A stretch of DNA of 64,000 bases from Podocnemis expansa (lineage: Eukaryota > Chordata > Testudines > Podocnemididae). The stretch covers positions 51,108,864-51,172,863 of the forward strand of contig ML681994.1 of the NCBI GenBank assembly GCA_007922195.1. Reading direction: 5' to 3'. Each line of letters opens with the position of its first letter. The stretch's first letter is position 1. Shown here in pieces: positions 25,108 to 36,600 of the stretch. Below the pieces are notes generated by a model. It was given only the letters and a program-made list of their open reading frames with translations. It was not told where the DNA came from and did no database searches. A program made the position numbers and the translations under genes.

Positions 25108-25370
25108 GCCAAGTCTATACTGATGGTGACAAATTTGCCACCTCAGCTCAGTCTTTCCAGATCAACTGAGCAGGTCAGGGAAAAGATGCTCAGTTGATCG
25201 GGATGTCAACCTGGTAAGTCTGCTCCCTGAAAAAGAGTGGCACTGAGTCAATGGGAGGCACTTCCCTTTGACTAGCCCAGTGGAGCTGCAGTGGTAAGTA
25301 GACGTTAGGCAGTCAAAGGGACATACACAAGTTATTTACTGTTGAAAACTGTGGTAAGTGTAGACTAGGC
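25108..25370. mobile_element. Short MITE with GCCAAGTCTATACT ends
   Basis: The left end GCCAAGTCTATACT pairs with inverted GCCTAGTCTACACT at the right. Inside, GATCAACTGAGCA and TGCTCAGTTGATC form a perfect 13-bp stem around a short spacer. End type and GATC palindrome match the element at 11478-11775. No convincing duplication is seen at the borders. Confidence 0.6.
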
Positions 25371-25480
25371 CCCTGGGGAATGCAGTTAAGGGACTCAGTA
25401 GTAAGAAGAGACCCTGAGTTCTGTTCCAGGCTATGCCACAAACTTTCTGAATGATCACTTCTGCCACTCTAACTCGCATT

Positions 25481-26541
25481 GGCTATGTCTACACTTACCA
25501 AACTTAGTGTCAAGGCTGTTCCCCACTCTGAGTCCAGAAGGTGATGGCCTGCAACAGGCTTTAAAAGCCACGGCCTTAAAGCCTAGTCTTAAACTCTCCA
25601 AGGCCTCCAATTTCCTGGCCTTGAAGTGGTATTGCTGCCACCACCCAGATGCAAAAACCTCTTGAAAACCCAGGAAGGCATGCTTGGGAATTCCTTCTTG
25701 GTGAGGTACCTGCAATCGCTTTTATTCCTCCCTCAGGAGAGTGATTGAACCCCAGCTGATATCCCAAAAGTTACAGGTAGTGGGCAGAGGTACGTGCACT
25801 CAGTACAGAGAACTCCAAAAGCAAACCAAAAACAAAGAAATACCCTGACCACATCTAAGTAAACATCTAAGTAAACATTCCCTGTTGTACTCACACCTGA
25901 TCAGTTACAAACTTGAGCTTATCTTTGGTAAGGACATTGCTGGATCCTTCCTCTGGCCTCTCTCTGGCCTCCTCCTGATCCTTCCAGGATCTATGCTGCT
26001 ACCAAACAGTAACAGGCAAGGCTGCTGCTCCAAATCAAAACTCTGTACTTCATGCCTATTGGTTTTCCTGGGATTCACTGACCAGAGTGTTAACCCCTTC
26101 CTCCCCAAGGTTACTACCCTACCCTTAGCTCGAATGTTTTAATTTGAACTAATACGTTTGAACATAGTTCAAACTACATATAATCTTTTAAATTCAAATT
26201 AACAATATGGACTAAGTTGAATTACAGTTAATTGGACTTTACCCACGTTGTTAATTTGAACTAACTGGCCTTACTTTGAACTAACAAAGTGGACTTAAAT
26301 GTCCACACTGTGCCAGGCTCAAACCAAGGATCAAACTAAGGGCTTAGTTTGACCTAAATGGCAGGTCTTCCTAGTTTGAACTAAGCTTTCATTAGTTCGA
26401 ATTAAGAAATTCCTTAATTCAAACTAATCAAAGCCTAGGATACTAAGTTAGGTACTAATGAAAGCCTAGGGTACTAGGGTACTAAGTTAGTTCTGATTAA
26501 GCCTCCTTAATTTGAACTAACTTGCAAGAGTAGACATAGCC
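25481..26541. mobile_element. Harbinger-like MITE split by a solo LTR
   Basis: GGCTATGTCTACACTT and its inverse GTAGACATAGCC are flanked by identical ATT (25478-25480, 26542-26544). The right part is packed with TTTGAACTAA / TTAGTTCGAA palindromes, the same GTTCGAAC-type motif as at 56550-57014. The left MITE segment is only 27 bp, followed by the LTR at 25508-26123; without it the MITE would be about 440 bp, close to its 465-bp relative. Confidence 0.8.
25508..26123 (-). mobile_element. Solo LTR-like insertion inside a MITE
   Basis: Flanked by the 5-bp direct repeat CTTAG (25503-25507 and 26124-26128). It begins TGTCAAGG on the plus strand, which gives CCTTGACA at the 3' end on the minus strand, and the minus strand carries AATAAA near 25728-25733. 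The start, which should be TG on the minus strand, reads GG and may be mutated. The 616-bp size, CA end and 5-bp duplication fit an endogenous retrovirus or similar LTR element reduced to one LTR. No internal gag/pol is present. Confidence 0.6.
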
Positions 26542-28019
26542 ATTGGGCTTAATCCAATGGCAATTTATATCAGTGGAAAACTCCCATTAACTTCTGTAAA
26601 AACTGTATTAGGCACATTAACTAATATTTTACTGTGTGACTAGAACTGGGTGAATAACTGATTTTTTCAATTCACTCTACCCGTGAATAATCTTAGACAA
26701 GGTCATGATGTTAAACTAAGCAAGCAGTAATAAGAAGTAGATGGATTGGTAAGAAGGAAACCTTTGTCCTTGGTGGGATGATTTGCACTGTTAATGGGAT
26801 GATTCTCACTATTGGAATGTTAATATCAATGTTTATAACCTACTTAGGGAGGATGGAGTGGGCAAAAGGGGAGGCAAAGTGGTACTCTACAACAAACATT
26901 GCATTATCTGTTTCCCAGTCACTAATAACTCAGAAAAAAATGATCCTGAATGATTTTGGATTAATGTCCTAATCCACAAAGAAAATAACAGAGTATTAGC
27001 TGGCAGAGTTGCCATAGACCACCAAATTACACTAGGGAACAGGAGGTCAGACTCTTTGATCGTGATGCTCCCTTCTCACCTTAAAATCTATAACTTACCA
27101 CACCTATCTATAATGTATAGGGAAAACAGCTTCAGGATCATGGGAACTTCAGTTTGAGAGACACGTGCTGAAAGTCTCATGCTGCCAGTACTAAAATATC
27201 CTTGGAATTTCTAAATGTTATAGATGACAATTTTCTAACCTCAGAAAAGGGTTTCAGCCAACATGGGGGAATTCAATATAAGACTTTGTCTTATCAGATA
27301 AAGAGGAATTGATCACAGACCCAAAAATTAATGGTATCTTAAATATAAATGATCATGACTTGATCATATTTATAATGTGAAAGCAGAGTAAAGTCCAGAC
27401 TAATAAAACACACATACACATGCACGCACGCGTGCGCGCGCGCACACACACACACACACTGCACTTTAATAGGCTCAGTTATACAAAACTGAAAAGACTT
27501 ATGAGCCAAATCAGCTGAGAAGAAGAATTTAATTAAAAAAATATTATAACTGGAACTCATTTAAGAATATCTTATTAGATGCTTCAAAAGCCACAATTAA
27601 GAAAGAATGCCATACTGCTTACTGATTAACAAAAAGACCTGGTTTAAAGGGGAAGTAAAGATCTCTCTCCCTCTCATAGTAATAGAAGAAAGGGGAAGTT
27701 GCCAACAATAAATATAAATCAGAAGTCAGGAACTGTGGAAAATCAGTAAGGGAAGTAAAGGGACAGAAGGAGAACTCTATGGCCATCAGAGTTAAGGACA
27801 ATAAGAAGGATTTTAAATATATGTATATATTAGAAATAAAAAGAATCATGATAGTGATATTGGTCTGTTGGTGATGATGTTGGTAGAATTATTGATAATA
27901 ATGGAGAAAAGACGCAAGTGTTCAATAAGTCTATTTTTCTGTATATGAAGAGAAAACAGATGATATAGTCTCTCATCTCATCATAATAACACTATTTCCA
28001 ATCCACTGGTATCTCTGGA
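26542..28019. other. No gene; microsatellite and palindromic fragment
   Basis: Contains a decayed piece of the palindromic repeat near 26553-26615 and an AGAACTGGGTGAA fragment at 26642 that may belong to the AGAGCTGGTCA MITE family. The microsatellite at 27408-27459 is listed separately. Confidence 0.45.
27408..27459. repeat. CA/CG alternating microsatellite
   Basis: ACAC... leads into GCACGCACGCGTGCGCGCGCG and back to (CA)n. Strict purine-pyrimidine alternation over about 50 bp including a CG core is the classic sequence for Z-DNA formation. Confidence 0.9.
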
Positions 28020-28395
28020 GGATGTTGAACACAGCAGACACTAAACTTAGACATCTTTAAATCAGCAGGTCCAAGGGTTTTAAAAGAGTTGACTGAGATG
28101 TTCACTGGGCAGTTGATTTTGATTTTCAACAAATCTTTGGGAACTGGGAGTGTTCCAGAAGATGGGAGAAAGCTAGAGCTATGACAGTTTTTAAAAAGGA
28201 TGACTAGAATGCCCTGGATAATAGGTCTGTCAGCATGATGCCAACTTGGGGCAATATAAGAGAGTGACTGGTACTGGACTTGATTACTAAAAAATCAAAG
28301 GAGAGTAATGTAATTAATGTTAATCAAAGTAGATTTATGGAAATTAAATCCTGTAAAACTAACTTGATATCTTTTCTTTTATGAGAGTATCTAGC
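28020..28395 (+). mobile_element. CR1-like LINE fragment, plus strand
   Basis: The plus strand reads SAGPRVLKELTE, LILIFNKSLGTGSVPEDGRK, then decayed sequence up to about 28395. This matches the block upstream of the reverse transcriptase core in CR1/L2-type LINEs (the DGI/GPRVLK...VP.DWR region). Frames are broken. It ends about 50 bp before a CR1 in the opposite orientation. Confidence 0.55.
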
Positions 28396-28445
28396 AGTCA
28401 AAGCTTTAGGGACATTCAGAGTATGGGGTTGAATCCCTGACTACC

Positions 28446-30372
28446 TTGACTACTAAGCATTGACGGACTTACTTTCCAAGTGCTTATCTAATTCTTTTTT
28501 GAAGCCAGATGTAGTTCTGGCCTGCAGAAAATCTCCAGGCAACAATTACATAGCTTGATTGTGAATTTGATTATTTATTTTATGCCTACTGCCTGTTAAT
28601 ATCATTGGATAACCCCTGGTTCTTGTGTTATGTGAAGGGGTAAATAACATTTCCTTATTCACTTCCTCAACAAGATTCACAATTTGATAGACCACTATTA
28701 TATTTTTCCCCTTATCCCACACTCAGTCATCTCTTTTCCAAGCTGAGCCACCCATCTTTTTAATCTTTCCTCATATGAGAGCTGTTCCATAACCTTAATC
28801 ATTTTTGTTGTTCTTCACTATAATTTTTTTCCAAGCTTAATATATCTTTTGTGAAATGATGTGAGTGGAACTTTATGCAGAATTTAAGGTAAGGATGTAC
28901 CGTGGCTTTATATAGTGGTATTATCACATATGCTGTCTTATTTCCTTTCACTTTCCTAAAGGTTCCTAGCATTATGTTAGCTTTTTTGACTGCTGCTGCA
29001 CATTGAGTGGGTATTTTCAGAGAACTCTTCACAGTCACTTCAAGATCCCTGTCTTGAGTAGTAACGGCTCATTTAGGTCTCATCATTTTGTATGTATACT
29101 TGGAATTATGTTTTCCAATGTGCACTACTGTGAGTTTATCAAAACTGATTTTCATCTGCCAATTTGCTGCCCAGCCACTCAATTTTGTGAGATCTCTTTG
29201 TAAATGTTCACAATTGACTTAGGACTTAAATATTGAGAGTAATTTTATATAATCTGCAAACTTTGCCACCTCATGGTTTACCTCAGTTTCCAGATCATTT
29301 ATGAATATGGTGAATTTCACTGGTCTCAGTTCAAATCCTTGGGGGACCTTACTGTTTATCTGTCTCCACTGGGAAAACTAGACCTTAATTCCTACCCTTT
29401 GTTTCCCATTTTTAACCATTTGTTGATCCATGAGAGGACCGTCACTCTTATCCCACGACTCCTTACTTTGTTTAAGAGCCTTTGATGAGAGACTTCAACA
29501 AAGGATTCCGGAAAAGCCATATGCACTATATTTACTGGATTACTGTGTCCCTATGTTCGCTAACCCTGTCAAAGACTTCTAATAGATTGGTGAAGCATGA
29601 TTTCCCTTTACAAAAGCTGTGTTTACTTTTCCCCTAACATATGATGTTCATCTATGGGACTATTAATTATTTTCTTTGCTATAGTTTCAACCAATTAGCT
29701 TGGTACTGAAAGCAGGTTTAGTGCCTAGTAATTACCAGGATTGCTACTGTACCTTTTTTTAAAAAAAATAGGTGTTGCATTAGCTATCCTCCCATCATCT
29801 AGCACATAAATTTATTTAAGTGACAGGTTGCATGGCATCATAAGTAGATTTGCAATTTCATAGTAGAATTATTTCAGCCAGGAGCGTCAATGCCCTGGGG
29901 GAAGACCTGGGGCACAGGCACGGGCCCAGCCCCCAGCCACAGCTCTCGCTTTCCCTGGCCAGAGGCCCTGATTTTCCACCTATGCCAATCTGGCCTTGGG
30001 CTCCTGCTGCCACCAGCCTGGCCCCAGATCCCCGGCTGGGGCTGGGGCTGGGAGGGGTGGGCAACACCACATGGGGCCCTGCCTGAATTCCCGGCTGGGG
30101 ACCAGTCCGGGAGTGGCAGGCATGGCTGTGGGCAGCCTGACCTGGGACCGGGCCAGGAGAGGCAGGCGCCACCACCAGTGGCCAGGCCCCGGATCTCCAG
30201 TCAGGGGTGGGGTTGGGAGAGATAGGGGCTGCCCCAGACATTTAGGGCACTGGCCCTGGAACTCGAGGCACATGTCCCGTGTACCAGGTGCCAGCGATGC
30301 CTCTGATTTCTGCACTCTTGAGTGAATGCCATCTGGTCCTAGTGACTTATCACTGTTTAACAAACAGGGAGT
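28446..30372 (-). mobile_element. Minus-strand CR1-type LINE, interrupted
   Basis: Read on the minus strand from 30372 downward, this gives CR1-type reverse transcriptase through the C-terminus. The clearest protein is at 28799-29038: IPTQCAAAVKKANIMLG ... VIIPLYKATVHPYL, the thumb-region block also seen in the CR1 at 18.2 kb. It is 5'-truncated and has many stops. A GC-rich insert at 29877-30312 splits it: ATTTCATAG... to the left and GTGAATGCCATCTGGTCC to the right would join as CR1 without the insert. Confidence 0.75.
29877..30312. mobile_element. GC-rich insertion of unknown class in a CR1
   Basis: A 436-bp, strongly GC-rich block sits inside an otherwise A/T-rich CR1, so it arrived later. 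ATTTC precedes it (29871-29875) and ATTTCT is found near 30306, possibly a short target duplication, but no inverted ends are clear. Three to four overlapping frames of 78-127 codons on both strands are composition artefacts. Confidence 0.5.
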
Positions 30373-31189
30373 GCTTTACACCAGGTTTTTAAAAGTACAA
30401 ACAACAAGACAATTTTCAAGGCAAAAGAAAAATCAGATCCTGTATCTGTCCAGGAAGTGTGAAGAGGAAAAATTCTGAAGCACAGCCTGTAAAATAGCAA
30501 ATACCCTCAGGGCTAAATTCCCCACTGAAAACTTGTTAGAAACACCATTACATTTAATGCTAACACTCCTTAATTGGCCCAGAGTATATTGTACAGTATC
30601 CTTGCTGTTGTCAATGAAAACATAAGCAATATTTTTTAAAAACTCCCTTTCCAATTTTGTGCTTGCAGTCAGTTGTGGATGCCCGTTAATGGGTGCAAAT
30701 GATAGTATTAGATCTTTAGCTAACTGACTTTACACATCAGGTAGTTGTATTCTAAATGCACATTTTGCACTCACAGTTAAGTTGCACTTGTAATGCTAAT
30801 GGCCATATTGAGGCCCTTATAACTGTTTGGCCCTATGTCTCTACAAAGAGCTCATTTTATTTATTTAGAATTTTATAAAGGACAAAAGGCACTTGTGTTT
30901 CTTTGTGTGACATATGTCTTGATGTTCACATAAAATTAGTTTGAAACAAAAGCTGATTTGAAAAAATTGTAGGTGTCTTCAGAGCCGTATCTCTGTGACA
31001 AAGTTCATTTTATCTTTCCAAGAAGTTTATGCTTTGTAGTACAATACGACATGTATGGTAAACTGATGCAGTCCAACGTAAATACCTGTAGTAGGAGTAA
31101 AAGAGAAAACTTTCCATAAGGGCTTAAGGGGAAAGGAGACTCATTAATACGATGATTCTTCTTCATTCTTTGTTTCAGACATTGATTGG
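30373..31189. other. No gene seen
   Basis: AT-rich, no recognised repeat or exon. Confidence 0.5.
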
Positions 31190-31800
31190 CAGGGCCAATG
31201 CTGAGGAATGGCAGCTGGGGCAGCTGCCCGGGACCCCATGCTTTGGTAGGCCTCATGGAGGAAGGCCCAGACTCCAGCCTCCCCCCTCAGCTCCATAACA
31301 CCAGGCGGGCTGGGAGAGCCCCTGCCCCGCCAGCGCTGACTAGAGAGCAGGGTTACCCAAAGGCCAGGCACCATGCCCTCATCCCACCCTGGGCCAGCTG
31401 GGCTTGCCCTGCCACTGGGGAAGGACAGCACCTGTTCACTCTGCTCTGGTAGCAGGACCAAAGCCAGGGCCAGAGGCCACGGCTGGCTGGTGTGCAGTGC
31501 AGCTCCAGAATGGCTTTCCTGGAGGGCCACACTGGAGGCTACATTGCACAGCAGCAGCCACACTTACTCAAGGACAGACTAACTGGACCGTGGTGGGAGA
31601 GCAGCTTCTAGCCCTGCCCAGCACCAGCCGAGGTGGGGGCTCCTATGGTGGTGGTGGGGGCTGGGGCCTTAGGTGGAGTGAGGGGCCCAGTGGTGGAGCA
31701 ACCCAGAGCCCCAGAGCCCCTTAATCCAGGCCTGCCCAGGATTCAGAGGCAGTTGGGGAGCTGGGAATCTGAGGCGTTTCAGTGGTGGAGGTGTCCACAC
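31190..31800. mobile_element. GC-rich short element starting CAGGGCCAATG
   Basis: Starts with CAGGGCCAATGCTGAGG and continues GC-rich for about 600 bp. The start resembles CAGGGCTAGCATTAGG at 52188 and, inverted, CAGGGCCAGCTCTAGG at 21593. The right boundary is unclear. The frames of 69-139 codons have no domain. Confidence 0.35.
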
Positions 31801-31944
31801 AAGCCAATTCACCTTGAGCTTCTCCCACTCCTAGAGATGGGCCCTGCTGATTCACCATTACATAATGATCTAAATGAATTGGGAGAGGTGGACAATCTAG
31901 GTTAATAGAGTTTGCCTAATGGTAACAGCTCAGCATAACAGGTC

Positions 31945-32071
31945 AGCATCTGACAAAGTGGGATTTTCTCCCACAAAAGCTCATGCAGTAAATATATTTG
32001 TTAGCCTTTAAGTGCCACAGGACTCTTTGTTTGTTGTTTAACTGAACTAGACTAACATGGCCGCCCCTTTG
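31945..32071 (+). mobile_element. PLE 3' tail, forward only
   Basis: CATCTGACAAAGTGGG, TTTGTTAGCCTTTAAG, CACAGGACTCTTTG, ending ACTAGACTAACATGGCCGC. Same tail as the coding PLE at 36480-36600, but without the inverted 5' copy seen in most others here. Confidence 0.7.
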
Positions 32072-32147
32072 GATCAGGTCAGTATAAAAATCAGATGCAA
32101 ACCTGTAGTGACAGTTGAAGATACCACTTGTGATCAAATGTCTACCT

Positions 32148-32335
32148 CAGGGGTCTCAAACTCATAGCCTAAGGGCCACATGGGCCCTTAAAATTATTTC
32201 TTGCAGCCCACAATGACACTATCACTATCAATATTTGCAATATTGTTGTATGAAAAGATTTCAGTGGCGTGGCCCTTGGGCTAGCGAACTAGTCCTCATA
32301 TGGCCCGCATTGGTGATTTGGTTTTGAGACCCCTT
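32148..32335. mobile_element. hAT MITE with perfect 8-bp duplication
   Basis: Terminal repeats CAGGGGTCTCAAAC and inverted AAGGGGTCTCAAAAC are flanked by GTCTACCT on both sides (32140-32147, 32336-32343). The last base of the right end appears changed from G to T. An exact 8-bp duplication with CAGGGGTCTCAAA ends marks a hAT element, 188 bp, non-coding. Confidence 0.85.
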
Positions 32336-32731
32336 GTCTACCTGATATGAAACAGAGTGCTGAATCAATAGGGTAGTTTTAAAATGAGATAATTAATTTA
32401 AAAAAAAAAACACCCTTTTTGTATAGACCTCCACAATCCCAGAGGACAGAGAGAACCAGTGACCAATATAAAGCAGTGCTATCTCATGAGCCTCATCTCT
32501 ATTTCACTGACCTGCTTTTTTTAGATAAACTGTTTTAAGAGAATGTAGATGCAGCCACTACTGAGCTACTTTGACTTTCCCTTCCCAACCATTCCAGCAG
32601 ATTGAGTTCTAGTCACACAGCTTTCCTTTACCAGCTTCATCAGTTCCCTTATTATCACATGAACAGGAACCAGAGTGAGATATATCATATGCGGGCATCT
32701 ATTAGATTAGACTGAAAATCTATGTAACTAA
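32336..32731. other. No gene seen
   Basis: AT-rich spacer with a poly-A tract near 32400. Confidence 0.5.
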
Positions 32732-32922
32732 ATTTCAGAGAGGTAGCTGTTTTAGTCTGTGTACAGCAAGAACAAGGAGAGTCTTGTGGCACCTTAAAGA
32801 CTAACACATTTCTTTGGGCATAAGGTTTTGTGGGCTCCTACCCACGTATGAAGGAGGTTGGAGCCCACAAAACCTTTATGCCCAAAGAAATTTGTTAGTC
32901 TTTAAAGTGCCACAGGACTTCA
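32732..32922 (+). mobile_element. PLE tail hairpin, variant subfamily
   Basis: Two arms of about 57 bp (from GTCTTGTGGCACC near 32790, and ending at TTTAAAGTGCCACAGGAC) are inverted around a loop of about 20 bp. The arms carry TATGCCCAAAGAAA instead of the CTCATGTGATAAATAAA seen in the others, so this is a separate tail subfamily with the same TTTGTTAGTCTTTAAAGTGCC core. Confidence 0.75.
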
Positions 32923-35536
32923 TGTAAGTAAGAGAAAATTTCAGCAAATGAACCGAGTTTACTAAGCATTTCAGTGGTACCACAATGTGGCAAATGTGTG
33001 AACTACAATTTCTAAGACTGCATCAGAAGATAGCATTTTTTGAGCCTGTTTTCAGGTTCCTTGGTATGCTGAGATGAACTAAGTAGTAAAGTTGGGAAGT
33101 AAAGTGAAAAATATTACCCTTTTGGAATGGTCTCTCATAGTTGAGAGTCAGTCATATTAAGGATCTGATTAATGTTTGGTCAGAAAATTTGGGAGTAGTT
33201 CATGAAATTAATTGGCAGACAATGAGCTCAGAAATTTAATGATTAAACTTTTCAGAGGTGAAGCTTTTTATGGATATTACCATTTGGAGATCTCATTAAT
33301 CTGGTCTTCTGTGAGTGGTAGTATATGATGCCTTCCAGTTATAACATAAAATTCTCTTACTTCATTGAATGCCTTCTATATCCACATGGCTAATAATGCA
33401 CCCCACTGTAAATGTAAGTATATGGATGCATCTATCCTAAAAAGTTATTGTTAATGTCACTGGAGAACTTACTCAGCCAGTCAGTTTAGGATAAGATTAC
33501 CATTTTATTAGAATTACATTTAAGATATAGCTCTCTACAAACATTATTTTATGCTCAGTTAGACAATTAAAAAGAAAAGAAAAAGTATTCACATTGCAAT
33601 TAATCATCCACATATTTGCAAACTGAAAAATAAAAATGGTAAGACTCTAGGTACATGAAGAACATGCTTCATATCTCACATAAACCAAGAAAGAAGGTTC
33701 CCGTGAACGAAATGACTGAACACAACATGCTATGTACCCTGTGGATGGATGAAGTTCTGCAGTAAGCACCTGAATTTCTATCCTGTACCAATGTAAGTTC
33801 TACAGCACACTGATATTTCTGAAAAGCCACAAGTAAATTTTCAGAAATGTAGGTTTACACTGAATGAAATTTATAAAGTAATAACCCAATCAGCATACAT
33901 GTCATACTGACTTAAAATTCAATACACTTCTTATTTTCAAAATTTATTCAAATTAATTGACCATATCACTGAATTTCAGTTCACTGCAGAATTTTGTATT
34001 GATGATGTGTACTTTCATGTAGACATTGTCACAAAGGGAAGCTGGCAATTATTGCTAGATAATGACTCTTGAGGCTTTTGGTATCTGTGGGGCTGTATTT
34101 CCTCTTTTCCCTCCCTTTGTGGACCCAGGATTTAAAATTATTTCATGAAAGTTGAACACCTAGTTCTCCCTTCAGCAAAGCCTTCTCAAAAGTGAAATAA
34201 GTTATACCATTTAAATTGCCATTCTTATGTTTCAGAATTAACAGCTAATTATGACAAAATGGAACAGTTCAAATTTCCTCAATGATGATTATACTCAGGA
34301 AAAAAAATAATACACCCATTCAAAGTCATCAATAAGAAAACTAAGGGGTAATCATTTAGTAAGTTTTCAAATGAAAATGTATTTCCTTAAAAATATTCTG
34401 TACTAGGGAGGGGATGTAGTGATTGAAGCCCAGGAGGAGTTCCAAATCCTGTCAACTGGCAATATTTTTTTTTTCTCTCTCTCGATCTTCCCAGTGAAAC
34501 AAGAACGTAACAAGAAAGCAATTAAGAATAAGTTCAAAAAATATGAATTGGATGGCTTGATAGAATGCCAACTCGTATAGTGAATTTCTCTGCAGTTCTG
34601 AAGCCACTGAGAGATAATGGCAAAGAGATTCCATCTATGTTAACGTGCAAATGTTAATTAATAACTGCCTTTAATGATAATATAAGAATATTTAGCACAA
34701 GCATTTACCAATAGGAGTTATCATGGTCTCTGTGAAAAGTAAAAAACTTAAAGCCCTCAAGCTAATTGTTTCAGGTTTAATGAAAAGAATGAAAAATGTA
34801 GGGATGGAACATGCCCTAATGATCATGGGGCTGCCTCCCCCCACACATACACCTTGATCTAGAAGCAGATGCTGTGAGGGTTACATGGTTGATGCCTGTT
34901 GGTATGAATATAGAAAGAAAGAGAGACAGTTGGGGGGGGGGAAGGATAAAAAGTATCATTGGAAAGAAAAAAATGAGGTTAACTGGTGCATAAGGGATTC
35001 TTTATATATAATTGTAACAAAAGAGGAAAGAATTGATTTTATTGAAGTAAACAGTAAAAGAATAAGAAGGAAAGCCATTGTATAAAACTTGAGATGTTCT
35101 ATAGGATTCTTAGCTTGGCCTGCCTCCAGGTCCCATAAATGTGGTAATATTTTAGTAAAATATGGACAAGGGTGTTAGTTTATTCACCTCTCATTTTAGT
35201 GAGATAGTACTATGAGATAGAAGGCTTGACATGCCATTTAAGTGCTGGAAAGTGCATCAGTGATTTTTCAGTTTGATTGACTGTTATCCTCTGTTGGAAA
35301 GGTCAGTGCTTTGGTTTATAGACTGAAGGTGAAGTCTGAGATGTTATTCTCAGGTAGAAAAATCAGCACTCATGTCTTATACATAGGGGGTAACTGGACC
35401 AAGTGATTTTGAACATTATATTAGATACATTCTGCATATCTTTTGTGCAATCCCTCTGTTTCTTTGACTGAATATGAAAGGCAGAGATATTTAACTGATT
35501 GGTATAGTTACTTATATCCCTCAAGCTTTCATTCAG
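32923..35536. other. Long AT-rich stretch without a gene
   Basis: No exon, RNA gene or transposon recognised. There is a T/TC-rich tract at 34465-34485 and a G run near 34934. Confidence 0.5.
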
Positions 35537-36382
35537 AACATACCACAGGATCAATTGTCTACAGCAAAGCCCTAAGATATAACCACATTTGCTCTGATCC
35601 CTGAGATAGAAAAACACCTTCAGGATTTCTATCAAGCATTCTTAAAACTAGAGTACCAACCTGCAGAAATGAAGAAACAGATTGACAGAGCCATGAGGAT
35701 ACCCCAAAGTCAACTACTAAAGGAGAAGCCCAAGAAAGAAAACAGAACCCCACTAGTCATCACCTACAACCGCCAAGTCAGACCTCTATAGCACATCATC
35801 AAGGATCTACAGCCTATTCTACAAAATGATCCCTAACTCTCAAGCCTTGGGATACAGGCCTCTTCTCACTTACAGACAGCCACCCCCAACCTTAACCAGA
35901 CAGTCACCAGCAACTATAGATGTAACAATGGAATCATTCAAGCAAGCACATATCTCTACAACAAACTGTGCTGCCATCTTTGACCACATATCTGCACAAA
36001 AGACACTATTATAGGACCTAATAAAATGAGCTGCTCCATCAAAGGCTTATTCCCCTGCTTATCCACCAATGTGACTTATGTTGTCATGTGCCAGAAATGT
36101 CCCTCTACCTTATATATTGGACAAACAGGACTGTTACTGTGGAAAAGAATAAAAGGGCACAAATCTGACATCAGAAATCACAAAAAAAAAAAAAGTTGCT
36201 GAGCACTTGCATCTTCCTAATCACTCCATTAATGATCTGCTAACAATGCTCCTCAAGAAAATCAATGGTACATCAAGACTTGAAAGAGAAACAGCTGAAA
36301 TTCAAATAATATGCAAATTAGATTGTGTGAAAGCAGGACTTAATCGTGACTATGGATTCTCTTCATATTATAACAGGTAATA
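35537..36382 (+). pseudogene. PLE reverse transcriptase C-terminus plus GIY-YIG endonuclease remnant
   Basis: Readable blocks in order: GSIVYSKALRYNHICSDP (35549), HLQDFYQAFLKLEYQPAE, then MKKQIDRAMRIPQSQLLKEK with TPLVITYN, a linker, and TNVTYVVMCQKCPSTLYIGQTG (36065-36130). The last is the first part of a GIY-YIG nuclease (TYV ... YIG), which in Penelope-like elements cuts the target. After IKGHKSDIRNHK a 12-13-base A run (about 36180-36193) breaks the frame; it resumes with VAEHLHLPNHSINDL and ends KAGLNRDYGFSSYYNR and a stop. Several stops and frameshifts make it non-functional. Confidence 0.75.
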
Positions 36383-36600
36383 TGACTTCACCCTCACTCT
36401 ATGTGCTGTTTCCTAGAGTTTGAATCCTTACAAATGCTTTGATTTGCTGTAGCAGTATGACTTGATGTCATGCCTTACACTGTCCTGCATTTATTTTCAT
36501 CCCATTCTGTAAGTTCCCCCTCTTCTGTTAGTCTTTAAGTACCACAAGACTCCTTACTTTTTTCACTTTACTAGACTAACATGGCTACTCCTGTGGAACT
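35537..36600 (+). mobile_element. 5'-truncated Penelope-like element with GIY-YIG
   Basis: Coding remnant followed by a 3' tail. The tail (GTGCTGTTTCC, TTCTGTAAGTTCCCCC, TGTTAGTCTTTAAGTACCACAAGACTCC, ending ACTAGACTAACATGGC) is the part that recurs alone at seven other places in this window, so this copy identifies the whole group as PLE derived. It is 5'-truncated near 35537, after the reverse transcriptase core. Insertion boundaries are approximate. Confidence 0.8.
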
